Positions 8,582 to 18,630 of a DNA stretch of 64,000 nt are shown piece by piece. Location of the stretch: the NCBI RefSeq assembly GCF_000714815.1, contig NZ_JMIH01000011.1, positions 62,001 through 126,000 on the forward strand, given 5' to 3'. Within the stretch, counting starts at the first letter, position 1; each line of letters begins with the position of its first letter. Made by a program: the position numbers and the translations under genes. The DNA is from Anditalea andensis (GTDB lineage Bacteria; Bacteroidota; Bacteroidia; Cytophagales; Cyclobacteriaceae). The notes beneath the pieces are model-generated. The model was not told where the DNA came from and did not search any database. It saw only the letters and a program-made list of their open reading frames with translations.

Positions 8582-11500
8582 TTAAAACCTAACATTTACC
8601 CCGGCTGTCCCGACAGCTGGATTTGGATATCCAAATCCGGGATTTTCAGGATCAATTCCTGTAAATGATTTACTTTTAAATAATATACCCAAATGGTCTC
8701 CACCTATATAAAACCGTAAAGATTGTAACCCCATTCTATTAATCATGCTTTCATTGAAGGTATAGCCCATTTGAAAATTTCTTAATTTCAGATATGACCC
8801 ATTTTCAATAAAATAAGTGGAAAACCGAGACTCCCAATTATTGTCTACAAGACTAATTGCCGGTATATCCGAAGTCTGATTGGAGAGAGACCATGAATTT
8901 AACAAACGTGCACCTTTATTTGAGCCCGTTTCCGAAGCACTCCAAAAATCTGTATTATATTTAAAATCGTTTATTACATCCACGCCAAAAACTCCCTGAA
9001 AAAATATGGAAAAATCAAAATTTCTATACTCCAGAGAGGCATTCAATCCTATTGAAAAATCAGGATGGGGATTGCCAATCCATGTCCTGTCATAATCGTC
9101 TATTACTCCATCACCGTTTAAGTCTTGGTAACGGATTCTGCCTAAACCTTTGCCTGGTTGAATACCATGGGCTTCTACTTCATCCTGTGATCTAAATAAA
9201 CCATCCGCTACATAACCAAAAAATGAATTGATAGGTCTTCCCAAAATATTTTGACCTCTTCCGTCACCTCCATAGGCATTAACCACTTCTGAAGGCAAAT
9301 GGGTGATACGGTTTCTATACAAATCAAAATTTCCATTTAACAATAGAACAAATTCATTCCCGATCCTTGTTCTGCTACCAAGTGTTAACTCAAATCCTTT
9401 GTTTTCCATAGAGGCACCATTAACCCATTGGTTTCCACCCTCCCCCAATACTCCGATATAAGGAGGCAATAGTAAAATATCATCAGTTTTCCTGATGTAT
9501 ACTTCAGCACTACCGTATAATTTTTGATTTAGAATTTCAAAATCCAACCCCAAATTTGTCATTGTGCTCGCTTCCCACCTTAAGTTTGGATTGGCATTTT
9601 GGGTCAGCTTGAACCCTGATGGTAGTACCCCGCTTTTATTTCCATTGATATCATATGATGTACCATTATAGTCTGTTACATATAGATTGTAAATGGCGTT
9701 ATTGTCAATTTCTTGATTTCCGGTCATTCCCCAACCAAACCGAAGTTTTAAATCATCAATAACTGAGGTATTGTCACTGATAAATGCTTCATCACTGATT
9801 CTCCAACCTGCTGAAAAAGCAGGAAAAGTACCAAACCTGTTGTTTTGGCCGAACCTTGAAGATCCATCATACCTTACAGTAGCCGACAATAAATATTTAT
9901 CCAACAAGGAATAATTTGCCCGGGCAAAATAGGAAAACAAAACATGCTTAGCGGCACTACCCCCGTTATCCTTGATCCCCGTTCCGGCATCCAAATGCAT
10001 AAATTCATCATCCTCTACGACAAAACCTTCCCTTGAGGCCCAAAATGATGTATAGTTGTCCTCATAAAGCTCTGTGCCAATAATGACATCTAATCTATGG
10101 TCTTTTAATAAAAGATTATAGTTTAAAGTATTGGTCCAGGTGGTTTTGACACTGTGGCTTTGATTAGATTCTAAACGATTGACCGGATTATTTAAAAAAC
10201 CTGATGTATATCTCTTCCTATATTGTCTGGAATTATAATTTCCATAATCGATTCCATAATTAGTTCTAAAACTCAGACCTTCAAATAATTTAACGTCAGC
10301 AAAAAAGTTACCAAATAATCGTTGGAAGTCATAATTGTTATGCCTATTGTCTTCCAACAATCTAACTGGGTTTTGACGGTCATTCATTCCCCCTACAGGA
10401 CCTCCCCATCCACCGTCTTCAGTTCTTACCGGCAATATCGGTAAAGCCTGCATAGCTTCATTCATAGGATTGCCTTCAACTTCACCGGATTTAGTTAAGC
10501 TGAGATTTTGGCCTATAGTCACTCTTCCATTCAAAAGGTGGTAATCTGAATTTAAGCGTACTGATAATCTATTAAATTCAGTGGTTTTGATAACCCCCTG
10601 ATTTTCAAAATAACCGACTGAAAGTAAGTAGTTCCCATTCTCATTTCCATTGGAAACAGAGAAATCATAATTCTGTATTAACCCTACCCTAGAAATTTCA
10701 TCAAACCAATCCGTATTAGATGATCTCATTGTTCTATTATTGTCCAAAAACTCAGGAACAGATACGCTATTTAATACAGGCCCAGTTTCTGGGTCAACTG
10801 CCCAATCAAATGTATACTGTACGCTATTGATATTGGGATCCGTACCATTATTTATATGGGCCTGCCATAGCGCTCTGCCATACCCTTGGGTATCCAGCAT
10901 TTCTCTTCTGGTGGTAAATGCAGAAACCGAAGAATAAACATTTGCACTGACTTGCATCACGCCTTTTGTGCCCCTTTTAGTTGTGATAATTATAACCCCA
11001 TTTGCCGCACGCGATCCATAAATGCTCGTTGCAGAAGCATCTTTCAAAACCTGTAAAGATTCAATATCTGCAGGGTTGAGCTCATGCATCCCTGCCTTGG
11101 TAGGTACCCCATCAATAATGTACAAAGGATCATTATTATTTAAAGTACCTATCCCCCTTATTCTCACTGTTGCAGGTGCACTTGGAGATCCATTACCGGT
11201 AATGGTCATGCCAGCTACCCTGCCCTGCAAAGCTTTCATAGGATTGGCTACTGCTTGCTTTTTCATTTCACCTACATCGGCTACTGTAACGGCACCCGTA
11301 ATGTCTTTTTTTCTTTCTGTCTGGTATCCTGTTACCACCACACTTTCCAAAGAAATTAAATCCTCTTCTAAAATAATATTTAAAATAGATTGGTTGCCGA
11401 TTGGCATTTTCTGTGAAATATAACCTATAAAAGAAAATAGGAGTATAGATGATTCATCTGCATTAATACTAAAATTCCCATCAATATCCGTGACGGTACC

Positions 11501-11653
11501 TCTGTCAGGGGTGCCTTGAATACGGATATTGACACCAGGAATTCCTTCCTCAGTAACATTATCAACTACTTTCCCTGTAATCAATCTTTCTTGGGCTTTC
11601 ACCTGAATGATCAACACAAAAATTAAAATAATTAGTAGAGCAATTTTTTTCAT
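8582..11653 (-). CDS. SusC/RagA-type TonB-linked outer-membrane transporter
   Basis: TonB-dependent channel of 1023 residues that imports oligosaccharides in complex with SusD. It has a signal peptide (1-20, ending KAQ), a carboxypeptidase-regulatory-like domain (about 22-100, with ITGKVVDNVTEEGIPGVNI), a plug with the SusC signatures (VVTGYQTERKKDITGAV, NPMKALQGRVAGM, SIYGSRAANGVIIITTKRG), and a 22-strand-type barrel ending in VNVRF. No STN domain is present, consistent with control by the hybrid regulator rather than by sigma/anti-sigma signalling. It begins the susCD-GH32 transcription unit, 159 bp downstream of the fructokinase. An inverted repeat with 8-bp arms lies 44 bp ahead of the ATG. 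Confidence 0.95.
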   Translation of the reverse strand: MKKIALLIILIFVLIIQVKAQERLITGKVVDNVTEEGIPGVNIRIQGTPDRGTVTDIDGNFSINADESSILLFSFIGYISQKMPIGNQSILNIILEEDLISLESVVVTGYQTERKKDITGAVTVADVGEMKKQAVANPMKALQGRVAGMTITGNGSPSAPATVRIRGIGTLNNNDPLYIIDGVPTKAGMHELNPADIESLQVLKDASATSIYGSRAANGVIIITTKRGTKGVMQVSANVYSSVSAFTTRREMLDTQGYGRALWQAHINNGTDPNINSVQYTFDWAVDPETGPVLNSVSVPEFLDNNRTMRSSNTDWFDEISRVGLIQNYDFSVSNGNENGNYLLSVGYFENQGVIKTTEFNRLSVRLNSDYHLLNGRVTIGQNLSLTKSGEVEGNPMNEAMQALPILPVRTEDGGWGGPVGGMNDRQNPVRLLEDNRHNNYDFQRLFGNFFADVKLFEGLSFRTNYGIDYGNYNSRQYRKRYTSGFLNNPVNRLESNQSHSVKTTWTNTLNYNLLLKDHRLDVIIGTELYEDNYTSFWASREGFVVEDDEFMHLDAGTGIKDNGGSAAKHVLFSYFARANYSLLDKYLLSATVRYDGSSRFGQNNRFGTFPAFSAGWRISDEAFISDNTSVIDDLKLRFGWGMTGNQEIDNNAIYNLYVTDYNGTSYDINGNKSGVLPSGFKLTQNANPNLRWEASTMTNLGLDFEILNQKLYGSAEVYIRKTDDILLLPPYIGVLGEGGNQWVNGASMENKGFELTLGSRTRIGNEFVLLLNGNFDLYRNRITHLPSEVVNAYGGDGRGQNILGRPINSFFGYVADGLFRSQDEVEAHGIQPGKGLGRIRYQDLNGDGVIDDYDRTWIGNPHPDFSIGLNASLEYRNFDFSIFFQGVFGVDVINDFKYNTDFWSASETGSNKGARLLNSWSLSNQTSDIPAISLVDNNWESRFSTYFIENGSYLKLRNFQMGYTFNESMINRMGLQSLRFYIGGDHLGILFKSKSFTGIDPENPGFGYPNPAVGTAGVNVRF

Positions 11654-11696
11654 AAATCTAGGATTTTGGGGTTAATTTGAATACTTAATTTTTTAA

Positions 11697-11720
11697 ACTT
11701 GAATAGGTATAAATTCAAGT
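11697..11720 (-). promoter_or_regulatory. Inverted repeat upstream of SusC
   Basis: ACTTGAAT and ATTCAAGT form a perfect dyad with 8-bp arms separated by 8 bp. It lies between the fructokinase stop and the SusC start. There is no convincing U-tract, so it is a better candidate for a regulator site or leader hairpin than a terminator. Assignment to the hybrid regulator is speculative. Confidence 0.4.
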
Positions 11721-11812
11721 AGTTTGGTTATAGGCAAATTCCTGTGGAAGAAACAATTATAGCTTTAAATGTTATCTAGGGGCTTCTCCTATGCCATAGT
11801 GCATAATTAAAT

Positions 11813-12730
11813 TTATTTTGAATGTGAAGTAATATGTATCTGAGTATTTAGGATTGCCTGCACTTCATCCTTTGTAAACTGCGCATTTGCTCCTACTTTA
11901 GTGGCTGTAAGTGCTCCTAAAGCACATGCGAAGTTTAATGTCTCCATAGGTGTTTTTTCAGACAATAGACCGCTGACCATGGCAGCTAAAAAGGCATCAC
12001 CGGAGCCGACTGCATCTTTTACCTGCACCCGATAACCTTTATGAAAGTAAGCGCTACCTTCGTATCGTAATATTGCTCCATTAGCTCCTCGTGTAAGGCA
12101 AACTGTTGGACAATTGAACTCCTCTTCTAATTGCTTTAATGCTGTTTCCGGATCTGAAGAAAGATGAAACCACTTTATCAATATTTCTAGTTCGTCTTCA
12201 TTGAGTTTGACTAAATCTGCATAGTAAAGCAGGCCTTCAATATTTTCTTTGCTATAGTGGGGAGCCCTTAAATTAATATCGAATATCTTTTGAGCTTTGG
12301 AGGCTGATTCTAAAAACTGAAAAAGCGTATTTTTGGATACATCTTGTCTTGCCAACAGGCTTCCAAAAATCAATGCTTCTGCCTCCTCCACCAATTGGAT
12401 ATTATCAGCAGTCAACTGTAAATCATCCCAGGCTACCGGCTCATGGATTTTATAAGAAATAAAATCTCCATTGCCCACTACGCTCACTTCACTGGTGGCT
12501 AACCCTTCATTAGACTGTACATATCGGTCAGAAAAACCGGATTGCTTAAAGACTGAAAGCAATTCCTCACCTGACTCATCATTTCCCACACTGCTGATCA
12601 GTTCAACGTTTTCTCCAAGTAGCTTTAAATTTTTGGCAACATTAAAAGGTGCACCTCCGGCTACTTTTCCTTCACCAAATTTATCCCAGAGAATTTCTCC
12701 TATGCATACTATTTTTTTAGACCCGCTCAT
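11813..12730 (-). CDS. PfkB-family fructokinase
   Basis: Ribokinase/PfkB-type sugar kinase of 305 residues, phosphorylating fructose with ATP in the cytoplasm. Visible features are the N-terminal substrate motif GGAPFNVAKNLKLLG (residues 25-39), LVKLNEDELEIL (about 173-184), and the catalytic anion-hole motif DAVGSGDAF with the probable base Asp245. The start codon overlaps the end of the permease gene by 14 bp, so the two are translationally coupled. It links fructan breakdown to glycolysis, as in the B. thetaiotaomicron fructan locus. Specificity for fructose rests on this context; the PfkB fold alone does not prove it. Confidence 0.92.
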   Translation of the reverse strand: MSGSKKIVCIGEILWDKFGEGKVAGGAPFNVAKNLKLLGENVELISSVGNDESGEELLSVFKQSGFSDRYVQSNEGLATSEVSVVGNGDFISYKIHEPVAWDDLQLTADNIQLVEEAEALIFGSLLARQDVSKNTLFQFLESASKAQKIFDINLRAPHYSKENIEGLLYYADLVKLNEDELEILIKWFHLSSDPETALKQLEEEFNCPTVCLTRGANGAILRYEGSAYFHKGYRVQVKDAVGSGDAFLAAMVSGLLSEKTPMETLNFACALGALTATKVGANAQFTKDEVQAILNTQIHITSHSK

Positions 12731-14072
12731 ACGTGGATTTTTTTGAGGTTATGTATTTTTTTTCTAAATTTTCCAGCGTCATCCCTTTCGTTTCAGGTAC
12801 ATATTTAAAAATGAAATAGAAGGTGAAAACACTTAAGACCATAAATATCCCAAAGGCAAAAGCCCCTCCCATAAAGGCAAGCATCCATGGAAAAGTCTGA
12901 ACCACTAAAAAAGTACAGGTCCAGTGCAGGAAAGTGGAAAATGACATGGCAGCCCCTCTCAAACGGTTTGGAAAGAGTTCGGATACCACTACCCACATTA
13001 CCGGGGCAAGCGAGGAACCAAATGATGCGATATATCCCAATATAAAGATCAGCACCCAATACCCTTCCAACATATCAAAATAAAAAGCACCTACCAGAAA
13101 AGCCAGAGATATACTCATTCCGGCAGAGCCATAAAGCATCAGGGTTTTTCTGCCTAATTTTTCTATAAGGGATATGGCCACTAGCGTAAAAATAAAATTA
13201 ATGGCCCCTATCATTACCGGCTGCCAAAACGAAGATGCCAAGCTGGCCCCGGCATTCATGAAAATCGTAGGAGCATAATATATCACCGCATTAATACCGG
13301 TAAGTTGCTGCAAGCAGGCCAATACTGTCCCTATTATCAGGACCTTTTTCATCCTCCCTTCAAAGAGTTCAGAAATTTTTACGCTGTTTACATTTTTTAA
13401 TGAATCTTTGATTTGATCTAACACCATCCGGCTTTCAGTAGGTGAATAGATTTTATCAAGTACGGCTATAGCTTCTTGCTCTTTATTTTTCTTTACCAGC
13501 CATCTTGGACTTTCTGGAATAAAACATAGCGCTACTATAAAGATCAATGCAGGTATAGATTCAGAGGCAAGCATATACCTCCAATTGTCCTCACCTACTC
13601 CCAGAAAAAGAAAATTGGTAAAATATACGATAAGTATACCTGAGACGATGGCCAACTGGTTAAGCGAAACCATTTGGCCACGAATAGCTGATGGTGAGAT
13701 TTCTGCAATATAGGTGGGGGATAATACAGAGGCAGAACCAACCCCTATTCCTCCTATTACTCTCATGATAATAAAAAAAGTGAAATTATTTGTCAAGGCT
13801 GTTCCCAATGCTGAGGCAATGAACATTATCCCCGTTATTATTAATACTTTTCTTCTACCATATAAATCTCCGAAATATCCAGAGGTCAATGCCCCCACCA
13901 TACATCCGAGGATCACACATGCCACTGCCCAGCCTTCGAGGGCTTCGTTAAGTTGGAAATGTTCTTTTATAAAGGGAATTGCTCCTGATATTACAGCTGT
14001 ATCAAAACCGAATAAAAAACCTCCGAGTGCAACGGTGCTGATGATAGTCAGCAAAAATCTATTTTTCAACAT
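12717..14072 (-). CDS. MFS sugar porter, probable fructose permease
   Basis: Inner-membrane sugar:proton symporter of the major facilitator sugar-porter family, 451 residues with about 12 membrane spans. Family signatures are all present: LFGFDTAVISG in TM1, GRRKVLI after TM2, PESPRWLV at the end of the first half, QQLTGINAVIYYAP in TM7, EKLGRKTL, ELFPNRLRG and the C-terminal VPETKGMTLE. It overlaps the fructokinase gene by 14 bp and starts the fructan gene run. Fructose as substrate is an inference from the kinase and GH32 genes. Confidence 0.92.
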   Translation of the reverse strand: MLKNRFLLTIISTVALGGFLFGFDTAVISGAIPFIKEHFQLNEALEGWAVACVILGCMVGALTSGYFGDLYGRRKVLIITGIMFIASALGTALTNNFTFFIIMRVIGGIGVGSASVLSPTYIAEISPSAIRGQMVSLNQLAIVSGILIVYFTNFLFLGVGEDNWRYMLASESIPALIFIVALCFIPESPRWLVKKNKEQEAIAVLDKIYSPTESRMVLDQIKDSLKNVNSVKISELFEGRMKKVLIIGTVLACLQQLTGINAVIYYAPTIFMNAGASLASSFWQPVMIGAINFIFTLVAISLIEKLGRKTLMLYGSAGMSISLAFLVGAFYFDMLEGYWVLIFILGYIASFGSSLAPVMWVVVSELFPNRLRGAAMSFSTFLHWTCTFLVVQTFPWMLAFMGGAFAFGIFMVLSVFTFYFIFKYVPETKGMTLENLEKKYITSKKSTYERV

Positions 14073-15147
14073 GTACCTTGTATTTTGGGTTTGAAATCGA
14101 TTGAAATGTAGACAATCTTACCTGTGAGGCACTGTGACAAATGATTCAAAATATATAAAAAATGTTACATCGTTAATTTTCTGCCATTAATGCCAATTAA
14201 AGGCTCTTGGATATATGTCAAATATGTAAAAAACTATTAGATAAAATATTGGGGACCTAAAAAAGTCACTACCTTGTGATGGTAAGGATTTTTTTAAATT
14301 AAAAATAAATCAAAGAGATGCATTTTTTTTTTAGTCTACATACCGCCATTCGATAGGGCTCATTTTCCAAATTAAACTTATATGTAAAAAATATTCATAG
14401 ATATCAAAACAATTAAGAATACCGAAAAATTTTGCTTAATATATTTTTCAAGTTTAAAGTTCGTCGGAATACGTTGAATTGACCACGGTTAATGCTGAAA
14501 ACTTAAAGCTAAACCGTAATTCAAATGGTTTAAAAAAATGAGTAAGTGTGGTATATCCCTATCAGTTTTATTAACCTCATATTTTCAGGGTATCTAAATA
14601 GTGTTCATTGTCCCCTAATAGAACTAATTATCATCAATGCGTACCAATATTTGGTTATCAGAGATCAGAAAATTGTTTTAAAATATCAATAAATAACTGA
14701 TTCCATGAAAAGTTCCTGTGAATGACCCTGTATGCAGCTGTTAATCCTCCCGAGTTGAACCTTGGGTTTTATTTTTACTGGACCCAAAATACTGAGCTCA
14801 TAGGAATACAATTTTACTTATAGAAAAGTATACGGTTATCATTTACCTTCCAAATGGAAAAATAGATACGGAAGGAGGCTACTTGGAGAATTAATGGGGA
14901 GTTACTGGGAAAATTACCGGGGGAGTAAAAAAATTCATGCTAATATTAGAAGGGGCTGAGAAAAGAAATTGGATGCACCGTAAGTTTGATCTCAAAAACA
15001 TTGGCTTTTTACAGGACACATCACATATCATTAGACCTGTTGAAATGACATAAGCTATGCTTCCCAATTATACACACAGGCTGACACTGAAGGGATTGGC
15101 CTTTTTGGTTTATTAAGATAAAGGTATATCTTCATTTTTTAGTAAAT
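14073..15147. other. Long intergenic region upstream of the fructan genes and the CPBP protease gene
   Basis: About 1.07 kb between two divergent genes. It is A/T rich with frequent stops in all frames, and I find no coding region, tRNA or insertion sequence. It must contain the promoter for the permease/kinase operon on the minus strand and for the CPBP gene on the plus strand, but no exact TAnnTTTG element was seen near either start. An RNA gene cannot be excluded by eye. Confidence 0.5.
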
Positions 15148-15891
15148 ATGGATAAAGAACTTAGACAATTTTGGAAAAGGATTTTTGGCTTTAATTGGAA
15201 ATTAGGCCTTGTTTTAATACTTATAGTTTGTATTCCGCGATTCATACTGGTACTGGATGCCAATGCTACTGGAAGTTATGGTGCTATAGGTTTGATAATG
15301 ACCATCTCAGCTATGGTACCATTCCTTTTTTTAAGTAAACACGGCCGTACAGCGATAGGAATTACAAAGCCCAGAAAATATAGTTGGCTTATAATCGCTT
15401 TTGTTTGTGGCTTGGTAGCAAGTCTATTTCTATATTGGCTAGGCCATATTTTGTACGGAAACAGCTATGAAAATTGGTATGGGTATATAGGGAAGTCTTA
15501 TAATATCCCTCCTGCTATAAATCATCATGATAGAACAATAATGTTTATCATGATGGCCATTACCGGAATGACATTCAGCCCAATCGGTGAAGAACTGTTT
15601 TTCCGGGGAATCGTTCATTCAAGTTTTGCAAAATCAATAGGAGAAAAATATGCATCAATAGTGAACAGTTCCGCCTTTGCATTAACACATATTTCCCATT
15701 TTGGAGTGGTGTTTATCCATAATAAGTGGGAATTATTCACCATACCTACTATAATTTGGGTTCTGGGTATGTTTTTTATGAGCATATTATTTTTCTTATC
15801 AAGAAAACAATCAGGGTCAATTTTAGGGGCAATAATATGCCATTCGGCATTTAATCTGGGAATGATATTCAGTATATTTTATCTGCTATAA
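15148..15891 (+). CDS. CPBP family intramembrane metalloprotease
   Basis: Membrane protein of 247 residues with about 6-7 hydrophobic segments and the CPBP/Rce1 (ABI) signature. The motifs are SPIGEELFFRG (Glu148, Glu149, Arg153), a histidine in FALTHISHF (His181), and a third motif IICHSAFN near the C-terminus. These are the metal-binding residues known for the family. Substrates of bacterial members are mostly unknown; some modify prenylated or secreted peptides or give bacteriocin immunity. It stands alone between divergent or convergent neighbours, so context gives no clue. Confidence 0.88.
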   Translation: MDKELRQFWKRIFGFNWKLGLVLILIVCIPRFILVLDANATGSYGAIGLIMTISAMVPFLFLSKHGRTAIGITKPRKYSWLIIAFVCGLVASLFLYWLGHILYGNSYENWYGYIGKSYNIPPAINHHDRTIMFIMMAITGMTFSPIGEELFFRGIVHSSFAKSIGEKYASIVNSSAFALTHISHFGVVFIHNKWELFTIPTIIWVLGMFFMSILFFLSRKQSGSILGAIICHSAFNLGMIFSIFYLL

Positions 15892-16143
15892 TTGGACACT
15901 GAAATTAAGACCGAGTAAAAAAACTCCGTTCAAAGTAAATCAGTATCGTTACCATGATTAAAACCCCTGCTGTAATGCTGACACTATCAAGCTCAGGACC
16001 ATGATGCGTCACAAATTGTACCCCTTTAAGGCTAGAATAGATCAAAAGACCTTTATCAGGTTTGCCCCCACTGGGAAGAATACAGGCTTATAAAATAGTC
16101 CCGCTTAACCAACATGCCGTACGTCCGATGGATACAGAAATGA

Positions 16144-17292
16144 TCAATTCATTTTGTTTCCATCATTTAGCTGTAATAAATAGTATGTATTCCAATCTTC
16201 TTCCCCAAGAAGCCTTTGATTTTTTTGGACAACAATCTGTCCATTCTTGGTTACAATAGGGGTTGAAATTATACCTGATGGCAATTCAATATCCTCTTGG
16301 AGTAATTTGTAATCTGAATCAAAAACTGCGGCATATTTTGGTAAGGATTCAAAGAAATCCAACCACTCAGTTAGATTTTCTCTGTCATAATTTTTCACGA
16401 TATTTTCGTTAGCTCCCTTTTTGTAAATAAGTATTATTTTGTCCTCAAGCACATAAAGTTGTTCTATCATGGATGGGACTATCAATTCCAGCTTGGAGAA
16501 GAATTCATCTGAATTTTCCAAATTTGTATATGGAAAGGGGATTTGGTCTTTCAGATTTAAACTGACACTTTCTTTAAAGATCAGGTCTTCACCCTGTTCC
16601 TCATAGACATAAAACTTCATTTCAGCCATTAGGAATAAATACCAATCTTTCCCTTTTTTAATGATATGTGGATGGTATAAGAAATGAAAATTGCCGTCTT
16701 TGTACCTTGAAGTTTCCGGGATTTCCATTGTCAGCGATACCTCGTTAGTAATGGGATCCAATACCTCCAACAAGGGTCTATTGTAGTATTTTTTATAGAA
16801 TTTCTCTTGGTCTTCCCAATCACTGAGATCTCTCTCAGGACGGTAATATGCCAATTTATCCCCCAGTTTAAATGTCGGTCTATTAGAGGGATGCATATAA
16901 ATATAATCCTCAGGTAAAGGAATAGTATTGGTTAGCACTCCTTCATTTGAAAACTGCATTATTCCCCTATGTAAATCCATTATTGAAAATTTACCATCAA
17001 AAAACCCAGCTGTATAGACCATGTTAATCGCATTGGGTCCGTAAGTTTTGAGCTCAATATGAGAGGTGATGTCACCTGTATTGTCAAAAATAAAATAGCT
17101 TGATTGCGCATCTTTCTTTGCCAAGAACATTCCGTCTTCCATATCAATTAACGTCAATTCTTCCAGGTGATTGACCCTGATTGAATCCGTAATTTCAAAT
17201 TTATAATTTGTTAAAATGGATTGGTCTATGTTTTTATCATTTGAGCAACCAAACAATACAGCAAAAAGAATGAGGTAGGTAGAATTTTTCAT
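16144..17292 (-). CDS. DUF4221-like lipoprotein
   Basis: Exported lipoprotein of 382 residues; the signal peptide ends in AVLFGCSND, a good lipobox. The body is rich in beta-strand and aromatic residues and alternates short strand-like segments (EDGMFLAKKDAQSSYFIFD, GKFSIMDLHRGIMQFSNEG, KLGDKLAYYRPE), suggesting a beta-propeller-like fold. It resembles the Bacteroidota-restricted DUF4221 family, which has no established biochemical role. No partner gene is adjacent; the next minus-strand gene begins beyond 18.6 kb. Confidence 0.7.
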   Translation of the reverse strand: MKNSTYLILFAVLFGCSNDKNIDQSILTNYKFEITDSIRVNHLEELTLIDMEDGMFLAKKDAQSSYFIFDNTGDITSHIELKTYGPNAINMVYTAGFFDGKFSIMDLHRGIMQFSNEGVLTNTIPLPEDYIYMHPSNRPTFKLGDKLAYYRPERDLSDWEDQEKFYKKYYNRPLLEVLDPITNEVSLTMEIPETSRYKDGNFHFLYHPHIIKKGKDWYLFLMAEMKFYVYEEQGEDLIFKESVSLNLKDQIPFPYTNLENSDEFFSKLELIVPSMIEQLYVLEDKIILIYKKGANENIVKNYDRENLTEWLDFFESLPKYAAVFDSDYKLLQEDIELPSGIISTPIVTKNGQIVVQKNQRLLGEEDWNTYYLLQLNDGNKMN

Positions 17293-17802
17293 TCCCCAAT
17301 TTAATGGAATTATAAATTTCAGACTAGTTAATTTATGTTAGGATGGAATGCCCAACTGGTAATGTATCCATAATTAAGTACTTTGTATACTCCGCTGTCT
17401 AAATAAAAGGGTTTATTTACTCCTGATAAAAAAACTACCATACTTTCCGATGATACTTATAACCTAACCAGCCAGTCTATAATGTATGTCATCAACCTAA
17501 ATTAGACATGCTGGAAAATGCTGGCCAATCTTTACCTAAAAATTTTTAAAAGCGGATATAGTATGCAAACCCCAGGTGAAGGGGATCTTGGGCTATCTGC
17601 TGGATATGGGTATAGGTAAATTCTCATATCCAAAAATGGGAGAAATGAGATTATCGAAGAATTGATGAAATGATATACTGGAAACTTTAAATCAACGGCC
17701 ACCCTAACCTTGCCTAATTTCGGTACATCATCAAGCTAAGATATCTATCTAATTTTTTTAATTTTAGAGATATGGTTTGTAAATCGGTAAATAATATAAA
17801 TA
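17293..17802. other. Intergenic region with no recognised features
   Basis: 510 bp between two divergent lipoprotein-type genes. It is A/T rich and has no open frame of meaningful length, hairpin with U-tract, or recognisable promoter core. Both neighbouring genes must be transcribed from here. Confidence 0.5.
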
Positions 17803-18390
17803 ATGAAAAATATAAGTAAAAAAGCATTCGGTCAAATTATTCTTTTCTTGCTTTTCATAAACTTCCAAAATTGTAAAGTACAGGAATCTAACCAATCTTT
17901 AAAGATAGCTGACTTTGAATTCACCTCTATTTTCGGAATAAATACCAATGATTATATTAACCAATACTGTTTACTTGGATCAGGTTATTTTAGGGCACCA
18001 CGGTCAGAAAATTCCGACAGTCTTATTATAGACTGGTTAAACATACATCCCAGGGCCCGAGTGGTACCTGTTTCTACCGTTAAATCTTCCGATTCCAATG
18101 GCAACAATACCAACATGGTATATTGTTGGGTAATAGATAAAGAAGACACTTTGAACAACTATTTAATTAAAAACGGTGCCTATCCGGGGGAAACGATGGT
18201 GAGACCCCAAACCTGGGATGAACTGGAGACATGGAAAAAAGCCACATACCAGGGCCGGGACAAAAAGGCTAATGTAGAGGTTTATATTGACAATAAGACT
18301 TATGAGACTTTCATTGAACAAATTAAAACTGCCGAACTTTATGCCAGAAATAAAAAGCTTGGCATTTGGGAGAAAGCCTTATCTGAATAA
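17803..18390 (+). CDS. Exported protein with weak staphylococcal-nuclease-like C-terminus
   Basis: Protein of 195 residues with an N-terminal hydrophobic segment (about 10-22) followed by NCKV, possibly a lipobox. The C-terminal part has the pattern NNYLIKNGAYP and AELYARNKKLGIWE, which matches the tail of thermonuclease (SNase) domains, where a LVxxGxA strand is followed by an AexxAxxxxxGLW helix. The catalytic RLxGIDxPE region of true SNases is not visible, so it is probably a non-catalytic relative or only a structural resemblance. It is a single gene followed by an inverted repeat at 18394-18432. Confidence 0.6.
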   Translation: MKNISKKAFGQIILFLLFINFQNCKVQESNQSLKIADFEFTSIFGINTNDYINQYCLLGSGYFRAPRSENSDSLIIDWLNIHPRARVVPVSTVKSSDSNGNNTNMVYCWVIDKEDTLNNYLIKNGAYPGETMVRPQTWDELETWKKATYQGRDKKANVEVYIDNKTYETFIEQIKTAELYARNKKLGIWEKALSE

Positions 18391-18393
18391 TGT

Positions 18394-18432
18394 AAATCAT
18401 CAAAAGTGACCATGATCAACTTCTGATGATTT
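18394..18432 (+). terminator. Candidate terminator hairpin after the SNase-like gene
   Basis: AAATCATCA and TGATGATTT form a perfect 9-bp stem with a 21-nt loop, starting 4 nt after the stop codon and followed by TTAC rather than a long T-run. It is weak as an intrinsic terminator but well placed. Confidence 0.4.
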
Positions 18433-18630
18433 TACTATATTAAAATTGAAGCTATAAGAATAGTTTTCTATCTCCAAAACTTGAATGATTATGACCATGC
18501 TAGTAAATACCCCATATAAACCCACCTGGTAAAATAAAGAAGATGAATTCCTTTTTAAGCTGTTATTGGTTAGTCAGTAAAACAAATATTTAACCCATCC
18601 AACGTACATGTCAAGCTTAATTGTGAACCA

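Noticed and set aside
11022-11423. 133-codon frame opposite SusC of the fructan locus
   Set aside because: Antisense to the conserved plug domain; no protein-like features of its own.
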